64,000 nucleotides of DNA from Maribacter hydrothermalis (lineage in GTDB: Bacteria; Bacteroidota; Bacteroidia; Flavobacteriales; Flavobacteriaceae). A program made the position numbers and the translations under genes. The stretch is from positions 2,294,001-2,358,000 of the forward strand of contig NZ_CP018760.1 in the NCBI RefSeq assembly GCF_001913155.1, read 5' to 3'. Below are positions 35,844 through 44,525 of this stretch, in pieces (position 1 is the stretch's first letter; each line of letters opens with the position of its first letter). The notes under the pieces were generated by a model that had not been told where the DNA came from, did no database searches, and worked only from the letters and a program-made list of their open reading frames with translations.

Positions 35844-37130
35844 TTAATCATTAATTGAGGAGAACAACATTTGTTTAAATTTCCAAGAAGTTTCGTCCTT
35901 TACCGGCCCTTGAGTTTGTTTCATAAGTATGCCAATTACTTTTTCTTTTGGGTCAGCAAAGTATTGTGTATTAAAATAGCCGCCCCATTCAAAAGTACCT
36001 TCACTGCCAAGGCCTCCAGAAATTTCACCTTTTTCATTCACTACAGAAAATGCTAGACCATGATATTTTGGACCGTCCCAGATATCACCTATTTGATTTC
36101 CTAAAATACTTTTAACCGTAGTTCTGCTTAGAAGACGAACTCCATTTAATTCACCTTCATTTAAATATAACTGTAAAAATGTAGCATAATCCTTTGCAGT
36201 GCTTGAAAGACCAGCTCCTCCAGAAAAGAATGTTTTTGCTCCTTTTTTGGGATAATCTGTGTCGTAAAAGGTAACCGGGTAGTTTACCCATTTATTATTC
36301 TCCTTTTTTTGTACCGTTACTAATCGGTCATGTTTTTCAGATGGAAGGTAAAACCAAGTATCGTTCATTTCTAAAGGGTCAAAAATTCGAGTTCTTAAAA
36401 ACTCGTCGAACGGAATACCAGAAATTTTCTCAACGAAATAACCAAGTACATCTAAGCCTTCACTATAGGTAAAAGCTTCACCTGGCTCATGATGTAATGG
36501 TAATTTTGCTAATTTTTGTACACTTTCTTTGATAGTTATTTTTTCAGTTGTAAAAAGGTCGGTGATACCAGCTTTTGCGTATATTTTTTTAAAGCGCTCA
36601 TCACCATCGATAACCCCATAACCAATGCCTGAAGTATGCGTAAGTAAATCGCGAATGGTGATTTGATTTTTTGCAACTTTAGTAGTGAAGGTGGAATCAG
36701 CCTCGTTGAAGGTGTCTATAATTTGCGCTTCGCCAAATTCTGAAATGTATTTGGAGATAGGGTCATCTAATTGAAATTTACCTTCTTCCCAAAGCATCAT
36801 TACCGCTGTAGATGTAATTGCTTTTGTTTGAGATGCTATTCTAAAAATAGCATCTTTCTTTAATGGAATATTCTTCCCTGCATTGGCCATGCCGTATGAT
36901 TTGTGGAAAATAATTTTTCCATTTCTGGCAATTAATGCGACAGCGCCAGGTAAATTGCCATTTGCAATTTCAGCAGATAGCATTGCGTCTATTTTCATTA
37001 GACGGTCTGGTGACATTCCTACTTCTTTTGGTTCTGTTTCAATTAGTACAGTTGATTGCGGTATTGATGATACTTGGGAAATAATTGAAATTGAAAATAA
37101 AAGGCAGAATAATTGTAGTATAATTTTCAT
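35844..37130 (-). CDS. Secreted serine hydrolase (class C beta-lactamase fold)
   Basis: 428 residues from the ATG at 37130, where a Sec leader begins (MKIILQLFCLLFSISIIS); the frame runs 7 codons further upstream. The SxxK motif is S100-Q-T-K103, and the tyrosine motif is Y222-S-E (in place of YxN). A Gly-Gly box lies in FFSGGAGLSSTAKD. It resembles EstB-type esterases and D-aminopeptidases rather than resistance enzymes. A paralog of similar length lies at 53818. It converges tightly with recQ (4-bp gap). Confidence 0.84.
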   Translation of the reverse strand: MKIILQLFCLLFSISIISQVSSIPQSTVLIETEPKEVGMSPDRLMKIDAMLSAEIANGNLPGAVALIARNGKIIFHKSYGMANAGKNIPLKKDAIFRIASQTKAITSTAVMMLWEEGKFQLDDPISKYISEFGEAQIIDTFNEADSTFTTKVAKNQITIRDLLTHTSGIGYGVIDGDERFKKIYAKAGITDLFTTEKITIKESVQKLAKLPLHHEPGEAFTYSEGLDVLGYFVEKISGIPFDEFLRTRIFDPLEMNDTWFYLPSEKHDRLVTVQKKENNKWVNYPVTFYDTDYPKKGAKTFFSGGAGLSSTAKDYATFLQLYLNEGELNGVRLLSRTTVKSILGNQIGDIWDGPKYHGLAFSVVNEKGEISGGLGSEGTFEWGGYFNTQYFADPKEKVIGILMKQTQGPVKDETSWKFKQMLFSSIND

Positions 37131-37215
37131 TGCGTTGGTTTTCACGTACAAGCCTAAAGTACTGAAAGTTTAGCTAAGCATCTACGGGAATTAGATTATT
37201 AAAATTAGAAGTACA

Positions 37216-38049
37216 TTAAAAATTAATGGTCACTCCCATTTGTCCCGGACCAAAATTAAGGTTCCAACTCACCATTTTCGTTTGGTTGTTGTATTTCTCA
37301 TCATACCTTCTGTCTAAATATCTATCTATAGATTCTACTGTGGCTATACTTAAGGCAAAAGCAAAGACCATATCACTTAAAAAATGTTGACCATCCCAAA
37401 CACGAGAAATACCAGGTATGGCGCCCACGGTATAAATACCTGCTTTCACCCAAGGGTTTTTAAACTGTTTTCCAATTGCATATGCATTAGTAAAGGCAAG
37501 TAAAGCATGCCCAGAAGGGAAAGAATGAAAATTTCTGCTTGAATTGAAAGGGTCAAATGTATCCTTGCCTAAATTAGCCAAAGGTCTTGCTCTACCTACC
37601 ACGGACTTTAAGACCTGTTGTAAGAGTCCGGCAGAAGTTGCCGATGATATTAATAACACCCCTGTTCGTCTTAATTTTTCATTTTTTGTAATCAATCCGG
37701 CGAAGTAAACTCCAGATGTAGCTAAATAGTTATTTTCTGGATTACCATAGATCTCCCCATAGTCCCGAAGAAATTGTGGAACGCTTTCCCTGTTGTTTCG
37801 AATAAACCTTGATGTGTTGTCATCAGCTATATAAACTAGGCCAGTACCACCAATTACTGCTCCAAAATGAGCCCACTGCTTACCTTGCCAATGTAAAGGA
37901 CGGGCATAAGAGTACCCAACTCCTTTAAACATATTCCCTATGTCATATTTGAACATATTCCAGCGAGTTTCGGTAGAATCTTTACTATAGTCTTGCGCGT
38001 TTAATGAAATACAACAGGTTGCACCTAAAAGGATTATTAGTTTTTTCAT
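37216..38049 (-). CDS. PAP2-type phosphatase
   Basis: 277 residues with a Sec leader (MKKLIILLGATCCISLNAQ). The three acid-phosphatase motifs are present: KSVVGRARP (about 155), FPSGHALLAF (about 175-185) and SRVWDGQHFLSDM (about 215-227), the last with the catalytic His. It probably dephosphorylates a lipid pyrophosphate or phosphatidic acid on the outer face of a membrane. A possible TAnnTTTG box (TAAATTTG) lies at 38061-38054, just upstream. Confidence 0.87.
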   Translation of the reverse strand: MKKLIILLGATCCISLNAQDYSKDSTETRWNMFKYDIGNMFKGVGYSYARPLHWQGKQWAHFGAVIGGTGLVYIADDNTSRFIRNNRESVPQFLRDYGEIYGNPENNYLATSGVYFAGLITKNEKLRRTGVLLISSATSAGLLQQVLKSVVGRARPLANLGKDTFDPFNSSRNFHSFPSGHALLAFTNAYAIGKQFKNPWVKAGIYTVGAIPGISRVWDGQHFLSDMVFAFALSIATVESIDRYLDRRYDEKYNNQTKMVSWNLNFGPGQMGVTINF

Positions 38050-38127
38050 TGCGCAAATTTAAAGTTATGGTAGTTTATAAAATACACTAATGAGAACAAT
38101 GTTTTGCTCTAAAAATTCAAAGAGTCC

Positions 38128-39030
38128 TTAAAAGTATAGATTTTGTGCTACTCTAAAGGTATTGGCATGAGCTTCAACAATGATTTTAATATCTGGTGAG
38201 TAACCACCGCCCATACTACATTGCACAGGGATGTTTAATTTATGACAGGTAGTTAAAACAAATTCATCCCGTTTTTTACAACCCGTTAATGTCATGCTAA
38301 GTGTTCCTAATTTATCTGTTTTAAGAACATCCACACCGCATAAGTAAAAAATGAAATCTGGTTGAACTTGTTCTATAAGTTGCGGTAATTTCTCCTCTAA
38401 AATAGAAAGATATGTTTCATCAGTAGTTCCTTTTAATAAGGGAATATCTAAATCCGATTTTTCTTTTTTAAACGGATAATTACCGACTCCATGCATGGAA
38501 AAGGTAAAAACAGCGTCGTTATTCTGAAATATTTCTGCGGTGCCATTGCCTTGGTGTACATCTAAATCTACAATAAGAATCTTTTTTGCGAGATTTTTAT
38601 TTAATAGATACTTTGCGCCAATTGATTGGTCATTCAACATACAAAATGCTTCGCCGTGGTCACTGTAGGCATGGTGGGTGCCACCAGCAATATTCATTGC
38701 AATACCATGTTTTAAAGCATATTCAGACCCTTTTATGGTGCCATCGGCAATAATACGCTCTCTTTCTACCAAATCTTCTGAAAGGGGGAAGCCTATTTTA
38801 CGAGCCATTTTAGGCGAAATCATCATATTCAATAAATCATAGAAATACTCTGGGTCGTGAACCGCTACAATATGTTTGTCATTAGGAATTTCTGGTTCAA
38901 AGAAATTTTCAGCTTTACATGTACCTTCATGAATCAATTGCTGCGGCAATAGCTCATATTTTTCCATAGGAAAACGGTGGCCATCGGGTAACGGATATTT
39001 ATAAATAGGATGGTAGGCAATTTTCAGCAT
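38128..39030 (-). CDS. Histone-deacetylase-like zinc amidohydrolase
   Basis: 300 residues of the arginase/deacetylase fold. Catalytic residues are visible in AGGTHHAYSDHGEAFCMLND (tandem His), the zinc ligands in DLDVHQGNGT (Asp and His) and YLCGVDVLKTDKLG (third Asp). The MGGGYSPD loop closes the site. Bacterial members deacetylate acetylpolyamines, acetoin-related proteins or other acetyl-lysines. A polyamine link is possible given the operon at 2.3-6.0 kb, but it is 32 kb away. Cytoplasmic; single gene with a good TAnnTTTG box at 39042-39035. Confidence 0.87.
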   Translation of the reverse strand: MLKIAYHPIYKYPLPDGHRFPMEKYELLPQQLIHEGTCKAENFFEPEIPNDKHIVAVHDPEYFYDLLNMMISPKMARKIGFPLSEDLVERERIIADGTIKGSEYALKHGIAMNIAGGTHHAYSDHGEAFCMLNDQSIGAKYLLNKNLAKKILIVDLDVHQGNGTAEIFQNNDAVFTFSMHGVGNYPFKKEKSDLDIPLLKGTTDETYLSILEEKLPQLIEQVQPDFIFYLCGVDVLKTDKLGTLSMTLTGCKKRDEFVLTTCHKLNIPVQCSMGGGYSPDIKIIVEAHANTFRVAQNLYF

Positions 39031-39034
39031 TTTA

Positions 39035-39042
39035 CAAATATA
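39035..39042 (-). promoter_or_regulatory. -7 promoter box TATATTTG
   Basis: Matches the Bacteroidota TAnnTTTG element just upstream of the deacetylase-like gene. No TTG was found at the expected -33 spacing. Confidence 0.35.
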
Positions 39043-39129
39043 GTGGCTTTATAAACCAAGAAGGTTCTTTATTCTTTTTGATAACCCTACTAAAATTATA
39101 GGATAAATAGGTAGATTAGTTACTTCTTT

Positions 39130-39137
39130 TATCTTTG
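39130..39137 (+). promoter_or_regulatory. -7 promoter box TATCTTTG
   Basis: TAnnTTTG element 55 bp before the HPP-family gene start. No clear -33 box. Confidence 0.35.
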
Positions 39138-39192
39138 CATCTTTTTAATTGTGAAAAAAATAAAATTAATATTTTGAATAATAGCTGTTGCA

Positions 39193-39807
39193 ATGAAAAC
39201 AAGAAGTGGAATTGGCAAGAAAATTGAACGTAAAGCACGTATTTCGAGGTATGTAATTTATAAAGAAACGCTTGTAGATTTCAAAGAGCAGTTTTGGTCG
39301 TTTCTTGGAGCCTTTATTGGTATTCTGCTTATTGCATTACTACAATCATATTATTTGCCTCAACTCGAGAATGTCCTTTTAATAGGGTCTTTCGGTGCTT
39401 CTAGTGTGCTTATTTATGGCGCGGTTGAAAGTCCTTTGGCACAGCCTAGAAACTTTATTGGTGGGCAGATAATCTCGGCCTTTATTGGGGTAACGATTTA
39501 CAAAATTATACCTGACCTTATTTGGATTGCAGCTCCTTTAGCTGTAGCCACTTCAATAGTTGTAATGCAAATGACAAAAACCTTACACCCACCAGGAGGA
39601 GCTACAGCACTTATTGCGGTTATAGGAACTGAAAAAATTAAATCTTTGGGTTACTTTTATGTGGTTTCACCAGTGTTAATGGGAACAATAATTCTTTTTA
39701 TAACTGCATTGATTTTTAACAACATTTCTAAACATAGAAAATATCCCGAAAATAGTAGAATGACAAGTAATGTTAAGCGAAAATTTCAAAGAATAACTAG
39801 AAGTTAA
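39193..39807 (+). CDS. HPP family membrane protein
   Basis: 204 residues with four to five hydrophobic segments (about 35-55, 60-75, 95-110, 115-130, 150-175) and the signature HPPGGATALIAVIG after KTL, from which the family takes its name. A related sequence FGASSVLIYGAVESPLAQPRN lies earlier, as is usual. HPP proteins from cyanobacteria and plastids transport nitrite; whether this one does is unknown. Inner membrane. Converges with tex. Confidence 0.85.
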   Translation: MKTRSGIGKKIERKARISRYVIYKETLVDFKEQFWSFLGAFIGILLIALLQSYYLPQLENVLLIGSFGASSVLIYGAVESPLAQPRNFIGGQIISAFIGVTIYKIIPDLIWIAAPLAVATSIVVMQMTKTLHPPGGATALIAVIGTEKIKSLGYFYVVSPVLMGTIILFITALIFNNISKHRKYPENSRMTSNVKRKFQRITRS

Positions 39808-39840
39808 ATTAGCATGGGTATTGTACTAAGATGATAGTTT

Positions 39841-41964
39841 TTATTTATGCAGTTTTAATTGAATTCGCTTTCTAGGCACATCAACATCTAAAACCTTTAC
39901 AATAATTTGTTGGTGCAAATGCACATGTTCGTTCACGTCTTTTACAAAAGAATCGGATAGGTTAGAAACATGTATTAATCCACTTTCTTTAATACCTATA
40001 TCTACAAAACAACCAAAGTTGGTAATGTTGTTCACAATACCTGGTAATAGTTGTCCATTATGTAAATCGGTGATAGACTTAATAGTTTGGTCAAACGTAA
40101 ATACCTTTGCCTTTTCTCTACGGTCCAATCCTGGCTTTTCTAGTTCTGACCGAATATCTTCTAAAGTGGGTAAGCCAACTTCCTTAGTGCAGTATTTTTT
40201 TAAATCTATTTCTTTAAGGACGGTTTTATTTCCAATTAAGGATAAAATTTCTGTTCCCTTATCCTTAGCCATTTGCTTTACAATACTATAACTTTCTGGA
40301 TGTACAGCAGAATCGTCAAGCGGGTTTTTAGCGTTTTTAATACGTAAAAAGGCAGCTCCTTGCTCAAATGCTTTTCCGCCTAATCGAGGAACATCCATTA
40401 TTTCTTTTCGGCTTTTGAAAGCGCCCTTTTCCTTTCGTTGAGCTACTATATTTTCAGCTAGTTTTGGACCTATACCAGACACATAACTTAATAATGGGAC
40501 ACTGGCGGTATTAATGTTTACCCCAACAGAGTTTACACAACTTGCAACCACAGTGTCCAAAGAATTCTTCAATTTTGTTTGGTCAACATCATGTTGGTAT
40601 TGCCCAACACCAATAGATTTTGGGTCTATTTTCACGAGTTCTGCCAATGGGTCTGCTAAACGCCGGCCTATAGAAACGGCTCCACGAACGGTGACATCAT
40701 AATTTGGGAATTCGTCTCTGGCAATTTTTGATGCGGAGTAAATGGAAGCTCCGGCTTCACTAACCACAAAAACTTCAACCGGATTATTAAACATCACTTT
40801 TTTTACCACAGCTTCTGTTTCTCGAGATGCCGTACCATTACCAATGGCAATGGCTTCAATTTTATATGCATTGGCCAGTGAGCTTAATTTTTTAATCGCT
40901 CCGATAACATCGTTTTGAGGGGCGTGCGGATAAATAGTTTCATTATGTACCAAATTACCTTGAGCATCTAAACAAACAATTTTACAACCTGTTCTAAAGC
41001 CAGGGTCAATTGCAAGAATTCGTTTTTCTCCTAGTGGTGCACCTAACAATAATTGTCTTAAGTTATTAGAAAATACCCCAATGGCATCATCGTCAGCTGC
41101 TTCTTTGGCAGTTTTTAAAAGTTCGTTTGATAAGGAAGGGAAAAGCAGTCTTTTGTAAGCGTCTGCCAAAGCAAGCTCTATTTGTTTGCTACAGGCATTA
41201 TTGGAGTTTATGATTCTATTTTGGATACGGTCTAATAATCGTTCGTCATCCAATTCAATCTTAACTCTAATGAATTTTTCCGATTCGGCACGTAAAATTG
41301 CTAACAAGCGGTGCGACGGACATTTGTTCAACGGCTCGTTCCAATCAAAATAGTCTCTGAATTTCTGTGCTTTTTCGTCGTCTTTTTTTGAAGCCACTAC
41401 TTTGGTCGCAATAATGGCAAAACGGGCTAATTGAGACCTGATTGATCCTCTAATATCCGTTCGTTCATTAATCCATTCTGAAATGATATGGCGTGCGCCT
41501 TCTAGAGCATCATCTTCATTTTCGACGTCTTTAGTTAGGTATTTAGATGCCGTAAATTCAATATTATCATTGCGTTGTGCCATAATGATTTTTGCCAAAG
41601 GCTCTAATCCGTTTTTACGGGCAACTTCTGCTTTGGTTTTTTTACTCTTTTTAAAGGGCAGGTACAAATCCTCTAACTGCGTAAGGTCTTCAGAATTTTC
41701 AAATTTCTTTTTTAGTTCAGAAGTTAATTCACCTTGTTCATCAACAGCCTTAATAATGGCCTTTTTTCGTTTTTCAAGTATCTCATACTGTTCTTTAAAC
41801 TGAACAATGGCACCCACTTGTACTTCATCTAAATTGCCGGTTTTTTCCTTTCTATATCTTGATATAAACGGGATGGTACAATCTTCATTTAAAAGCTCAA
41901 TAGTATTCTTAATTCCTGTCTCTGGAAGTTGGGTGTATTTACCTATGTAGGTCAGTAATTGCAT
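39841..41964 (-). CDS. tex: Tex family RNA-binding transcription accessory protein
   Basis: 707 residues from the ATG at 41964 (MQLLTYIGKYTQLPE); an upstream ATG at 41997 adds 11 residues not expected for Tex. Order: helical Tex N-terminal domain, YqgF-like RNase H fold with ILAIDPGFRTGCK and AIGNGTASRETEAVV, helix-hairpin-helix repeats (LLSYVSGIGPKLAENIVAQR, VPRLGGKAFEQGAAFLRI) and a C-terminal S1 domain (GQLLPGIVNNITNFGCFVDIG). Tex binds nucleic acids and influences transcription and stress responses. Cytoplasmic; single gene. Confidence 0.92.
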   Translation of the reverse strand: MQLLTYIGKYTQLPETGIKNTIELLNEDCTIPFISRYRKEKTGNLDEVQVGAIVQFKEQYEILEKRKKAIIKAVDEQGELTSELKKKFENSEDLTQLEDLYLPFKKSKKTKAEVARKNGLEPLAKIIMAQRNDNIEFTASKYLTKDVENEDDALEGARHIISEWINERTDIRGSIRSQLARFAIIATKVVASKKDDEKAQKFRDYFDWNEPLNKCPSHRLLAILRAESEKFIRVKIELDDERLLDRIQNRIINSNNACSKQIELALADAYKRLLFPSLSNELLKTAKEAADDDAIGVFSNNLRQLLLGAPLGEKRILAIDPGFRTGCKIVCLDAQGNLVHNETIYPHAPQNDVIGAIKKLSSLANAYKIEAIAIGNGTASRETEAVVKKVMFNNPVEVFVVSEAGASIYSASKIARDEFPNYDVTVRGAVSIGRRLADPLAELVKIDPKSIGVGQYQHDVDQTKLKNSLDTVVASCVNSVGVNINTASVPLLSYVSGIGPKLAENIVAQRKEKGAFKSRKEIMDVPRLGGKAFEQGAAFLRIKNAKNPLDDSAVHPESYSIVKQMAKDKGTEILSLIGNKTVLKEIDLKKYCTKEVGLPTLEDIRSELEKPGLDRREKAKVFTFDQTIKSITDLHNGQLLPGIVNNITNFGCFVDIGIKESGLIHVSNLSDSFVKDVNEHVHLHQQIIVKVLDVDVPRKRIQLKLHK

Positions 41965-42150
41965 GTAAAATCGTTTAGAACTTTTAAAAATACCCATTAT
42001 TAGGTATTGAAATCAAACAGTAGAAGGTATTTATTTGTCAATAGTATTCTTCCCCTATTTAATTCCCCTTGGCACGCATTAAGAATAACACAGTTATGGT
42101 AAAATAGCTGATTCTATATTTTAATAATCATTAACCAAAACTAAACTATT

Positions 42151-44442
42151 ATGAAAGTAAAAGTATTTACAATTTTTTGTGCATTGTTGTTGACCATGGG
42201 GTGCAACAAAGACGATGACACGGTAGAAGAAACACAAGTAGAAAAACCAGAAGAGCAAGAGCTGCCCAATGAACCCACTTCTGTAACTGTACTTACCGGA
42301 AAGTTTATTGATGCCGCAGTGCAAGGATTGACTTTTGAAACGGCAACCCAAGAGGGACTTACAAATGAAAATGGGGAATTTAAATATGTAGAAGGGGAGG
42401 AAATCACTTTTAAAGTAGGTGAAGTAGCAATTGGTTCTGTAATTGCAAAAGATAAAATAACTCCTATTGATATTGCATTAGTGGCAGATGCTAGTGCGAG
42501 TATTGAAAGTCCAATAACAAAGAACATAGCAGCTTTTTTGCAAACATTAGATGATGACCAAGACCATAGTAATGGTATTAACTTAACTGCTGATGTTATT
42601 GCAGCATTGGGAGTGCAAAGTGTAGATTTTTCCAGTAGCATTACATCTACTCTTGCAGATATAATTATTAATATTTCTCTACAAACGGGATCTTATTTAG
42701 AGATTGTATATCCTGAAACTGCTGCAGTGAATATGGCTGCTGCCTTAGAGTTAGAATATACTCCACAAGAGAATTTGGCATTAACACATTTGTTGCCATT
42801 ATTGGAGTCTTTATACGCTGCCGATGTGCCAAAATCTGCGGTTTATAAGAATTCTTTTAATGCAGATGGAACATTACTTTCTATGGCTATAATTTTAAGA
42901 TATTCCGGTAGGGTTTTACATGAACTTACTTTTTCTAACTACAATGAAGTAGGGTTGCCTTTAAAGTTTACTAAATCAGATTTGAGCCCGAAACTTTTGG
43001 CAGGGATATATTCTTATCCGGTTAATACGTATTCAAATTCTTTTGATATTGGGTATAACTCACTTAATCAAATAGAGCAAATTACTTTTGAACCTGGTTC
43101 AACAAACTCTCAGCATATTTTTCAATTTACGGAATGGAATGAGGTAAATAAAGGGTTAATTTATATAGAGAGTATTACAGACGAAGCAAATATTTATAGT
43201 CAAGAAAAAACTTATACAAATACCTATGAAGATGATAAACTTGTTACACAAAATGTACATAGTATTTCTCAAACAAATGATGTTGCAGGCCAGTTTTTTT
43301 CAAATGATGACTATAACATAACTAGTACTTTTAAGTATAACGAGAAAAATAATTTTTCTGAAATTAGTAATTCTTCTAATAGAGAGTATTCATCACAATA
43401 TCTAGATGATTTGCCATATGAGAGTATATCTAGTACCACTCAAGTTTGGAAATTGAATTATACGCAGACTAATAAACTTGCCGAATTGAATATTAACAGT
43501 AATACGATAGGGCAAAATTATACTTCTTCATTCGATAATAATTTTATGTTCGATGATTATGAATTGGTAGATGCTAACACTTTTACATCGGGAGATGGTT
43601 TTCAGCAAATAAAAACACTGCAAGGAGGTTACCTACTTACTTCGGAAAGTTTTGATAATGGATTATTAAGCTATAGTATAATATATGAGACCGATGGTTC
43701 TCATGTTGAAATGATAAATGAATATAACGACAATTCTGAAATAATTTTTTCCTATGCGAACCATTGGGTTATACTTTCAACGGGTTATTATGCGATTCAA
43801 AAAACTGAATATTTTGAAGCTGATGGAACTCTAACAGATTACTTTAGCTATGATTTTCACGAGAATGGTATTATAAAAGAAACCCGGTCTTACAATGCAT
43901 TGGATGAACTTAATTGGATTGATTATTATGATGAAAATGGGTATTGGGTTAAAACGGAGTATTTTGATCTAGGTTCATTGTATTATACTTACCTCTATGA
44001 AAATGATGCCAATGGAATTAGAATAAGTGCCGAAGGCTATGATGTAGACGGTATTTTAGATATCGCATATTATTACAATGAATTAGGCAATATTTACTAC
44101 GAGGAATATTATTTTGAAGGTGTTATAGAGGAATATTATAATTATAACTATGTAAATGGTATTTTAACAACTGTTGAGGGTTATTTGGCAGACGGTCAGC
44201 TATATTTAATTGAGTATTACGAAGATGGTTTATATGTAAGATCTGAATTTTATGATGCAGAGGGTAATCTTACTGATACATCAACTGGTAAATCATTTAG
44301 CGTTCAAGCAAATAGACGCTCAGTATCTTTAAAATTAGATGCCGCTAAAAGGTTACATGATTCTTATGAATCTAAAGCAGTTAAGCGTATTGTTAAATCT
44401 AAATATGCCCTTAGAGATAAATTGATGCTGGAACAGAATTAA
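42151..44442 (+). CDS. Large Tyr-rich repeat lipoprotein
   Basis: 763 residues. The leader MKVKVFTIFCALLLTMGC has a lipobox (Cys18), and an acidic linker follows. Residues about 45-240 resemble a carbohydrate-adhesion-type beta domain (LTGKFIDAAVQGLTFETATQEGLT, NGEFKYVEGEEITFKVG). From about 540 on, Tyr/Asp/Gly-rich units of about 15-20 residues repeat (YFEADGTLTDYFSYDFHENG, DYYDENGYWVKTEYFD, YYNELGNIYYEEYYFEG, YYEDGLYVRSEFYDAEGN), like YwqK/MORN- or RHS-type beta repeats. The last 50 residues are strongly basic (RRSVSLKLDAAKR...KRIVKSKYALRDK). It is probably surface-exposed; function unknown. A terminator follows. Confidence 0.8.
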   Translation: MKVKVFTIFCALLLTMGCNKDDDTVEETQVEKPEEQELPNEPTSVTVLTGKFIDAAVQGLTFETATQEGLTNENGEFKYVEGEEITFKVGEVAIGSVIAKDKITPIDIALVADASASIESPITKNIAAFLQTLDDDQDHSNGINLTADVIAALGVQSVDFSSSITSTLADIIINISLQTGSYLEIVYPETAAVNMAAALELEYTPQENLALTHLLPLLESLYAADVPKSAVYKNSFNADGTLLSMAIILRYSGRVLHELTFSNYNEVGLPLKFTKSDLSPKLLAGIYSYPVNTYSNSFDIGYNSLNQIEQITFEPGSTNSQHIFQFTEWNEVNKGLIYIESITDEANIYSQEKTYTNTYEDDKLVTQNVHSISQTNDVAGQFFSNDDYNITSTFKYNEKNNFSEISNSSNREYSSQYLDDLPYESISSTTQVWKLNYTQTNKLAELNINSNTIGQNYTSSFDNNFMFDDYELVDANTFTSGDGFQQIKTLQGGYLLTSESFDNGLLSYSIIYETDGSHVEMINEYNDNSEIIFSYANHWVILSTGYYAIQKTEYFEADGTLTDYFSYDFHENGIIKETRSYNALDELNWIDYYDENGYWVKTEYFDLGSLYYTYLYENDANGIRISAEGYDVDGILDIAYYYNELGNIYYEEYYFEGVIEEYYNYNYVNGILTTVEGYLADGQLYLIEYYEDGLYVRSEFYDAEGNLTDTSTGKSFSVQANRRSVSLKLDAAKRLHDSYESKAVKRIVKSKYALRDKLMLEQN

Positions 44443-44468
44443 TTTATAATGTGACAATAATTGTAAAG

Positions 44469-44505
44469 AAAAAGCCTTCGTGAAAATATTCACCAAGGCT
44501 TTTTT
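44469..44505. terminator. Rho-independent terminator
   Basis: AAAAAGCCTT-c-GTGAA pairs with TTCAC-c-AAGGCTTTTT with one C-C mismatch and is followed by T. It lies between the convergent lipoprotein and metG genes and can serve both. Confidence 0.8.
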
Positions 44506-44525
44506 AAATTATTAAAAATTGTTTT

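Noticed and set aside
35844..37130. Class C beta-lactamase as antibiotic resistance gene
   Set aside because: SxxK is present, but the Tyr motif is YSE instead of YxN and the overall pattern is that of EstB-like esterases; resistance is not supported.
42141..42641. 166-codon minus-strand ORF over the start of the large lipoprotein
   Set aside because: Ser/Val-rich shadow; the plus frame has a signal peptide, lipobox and a full-length product.
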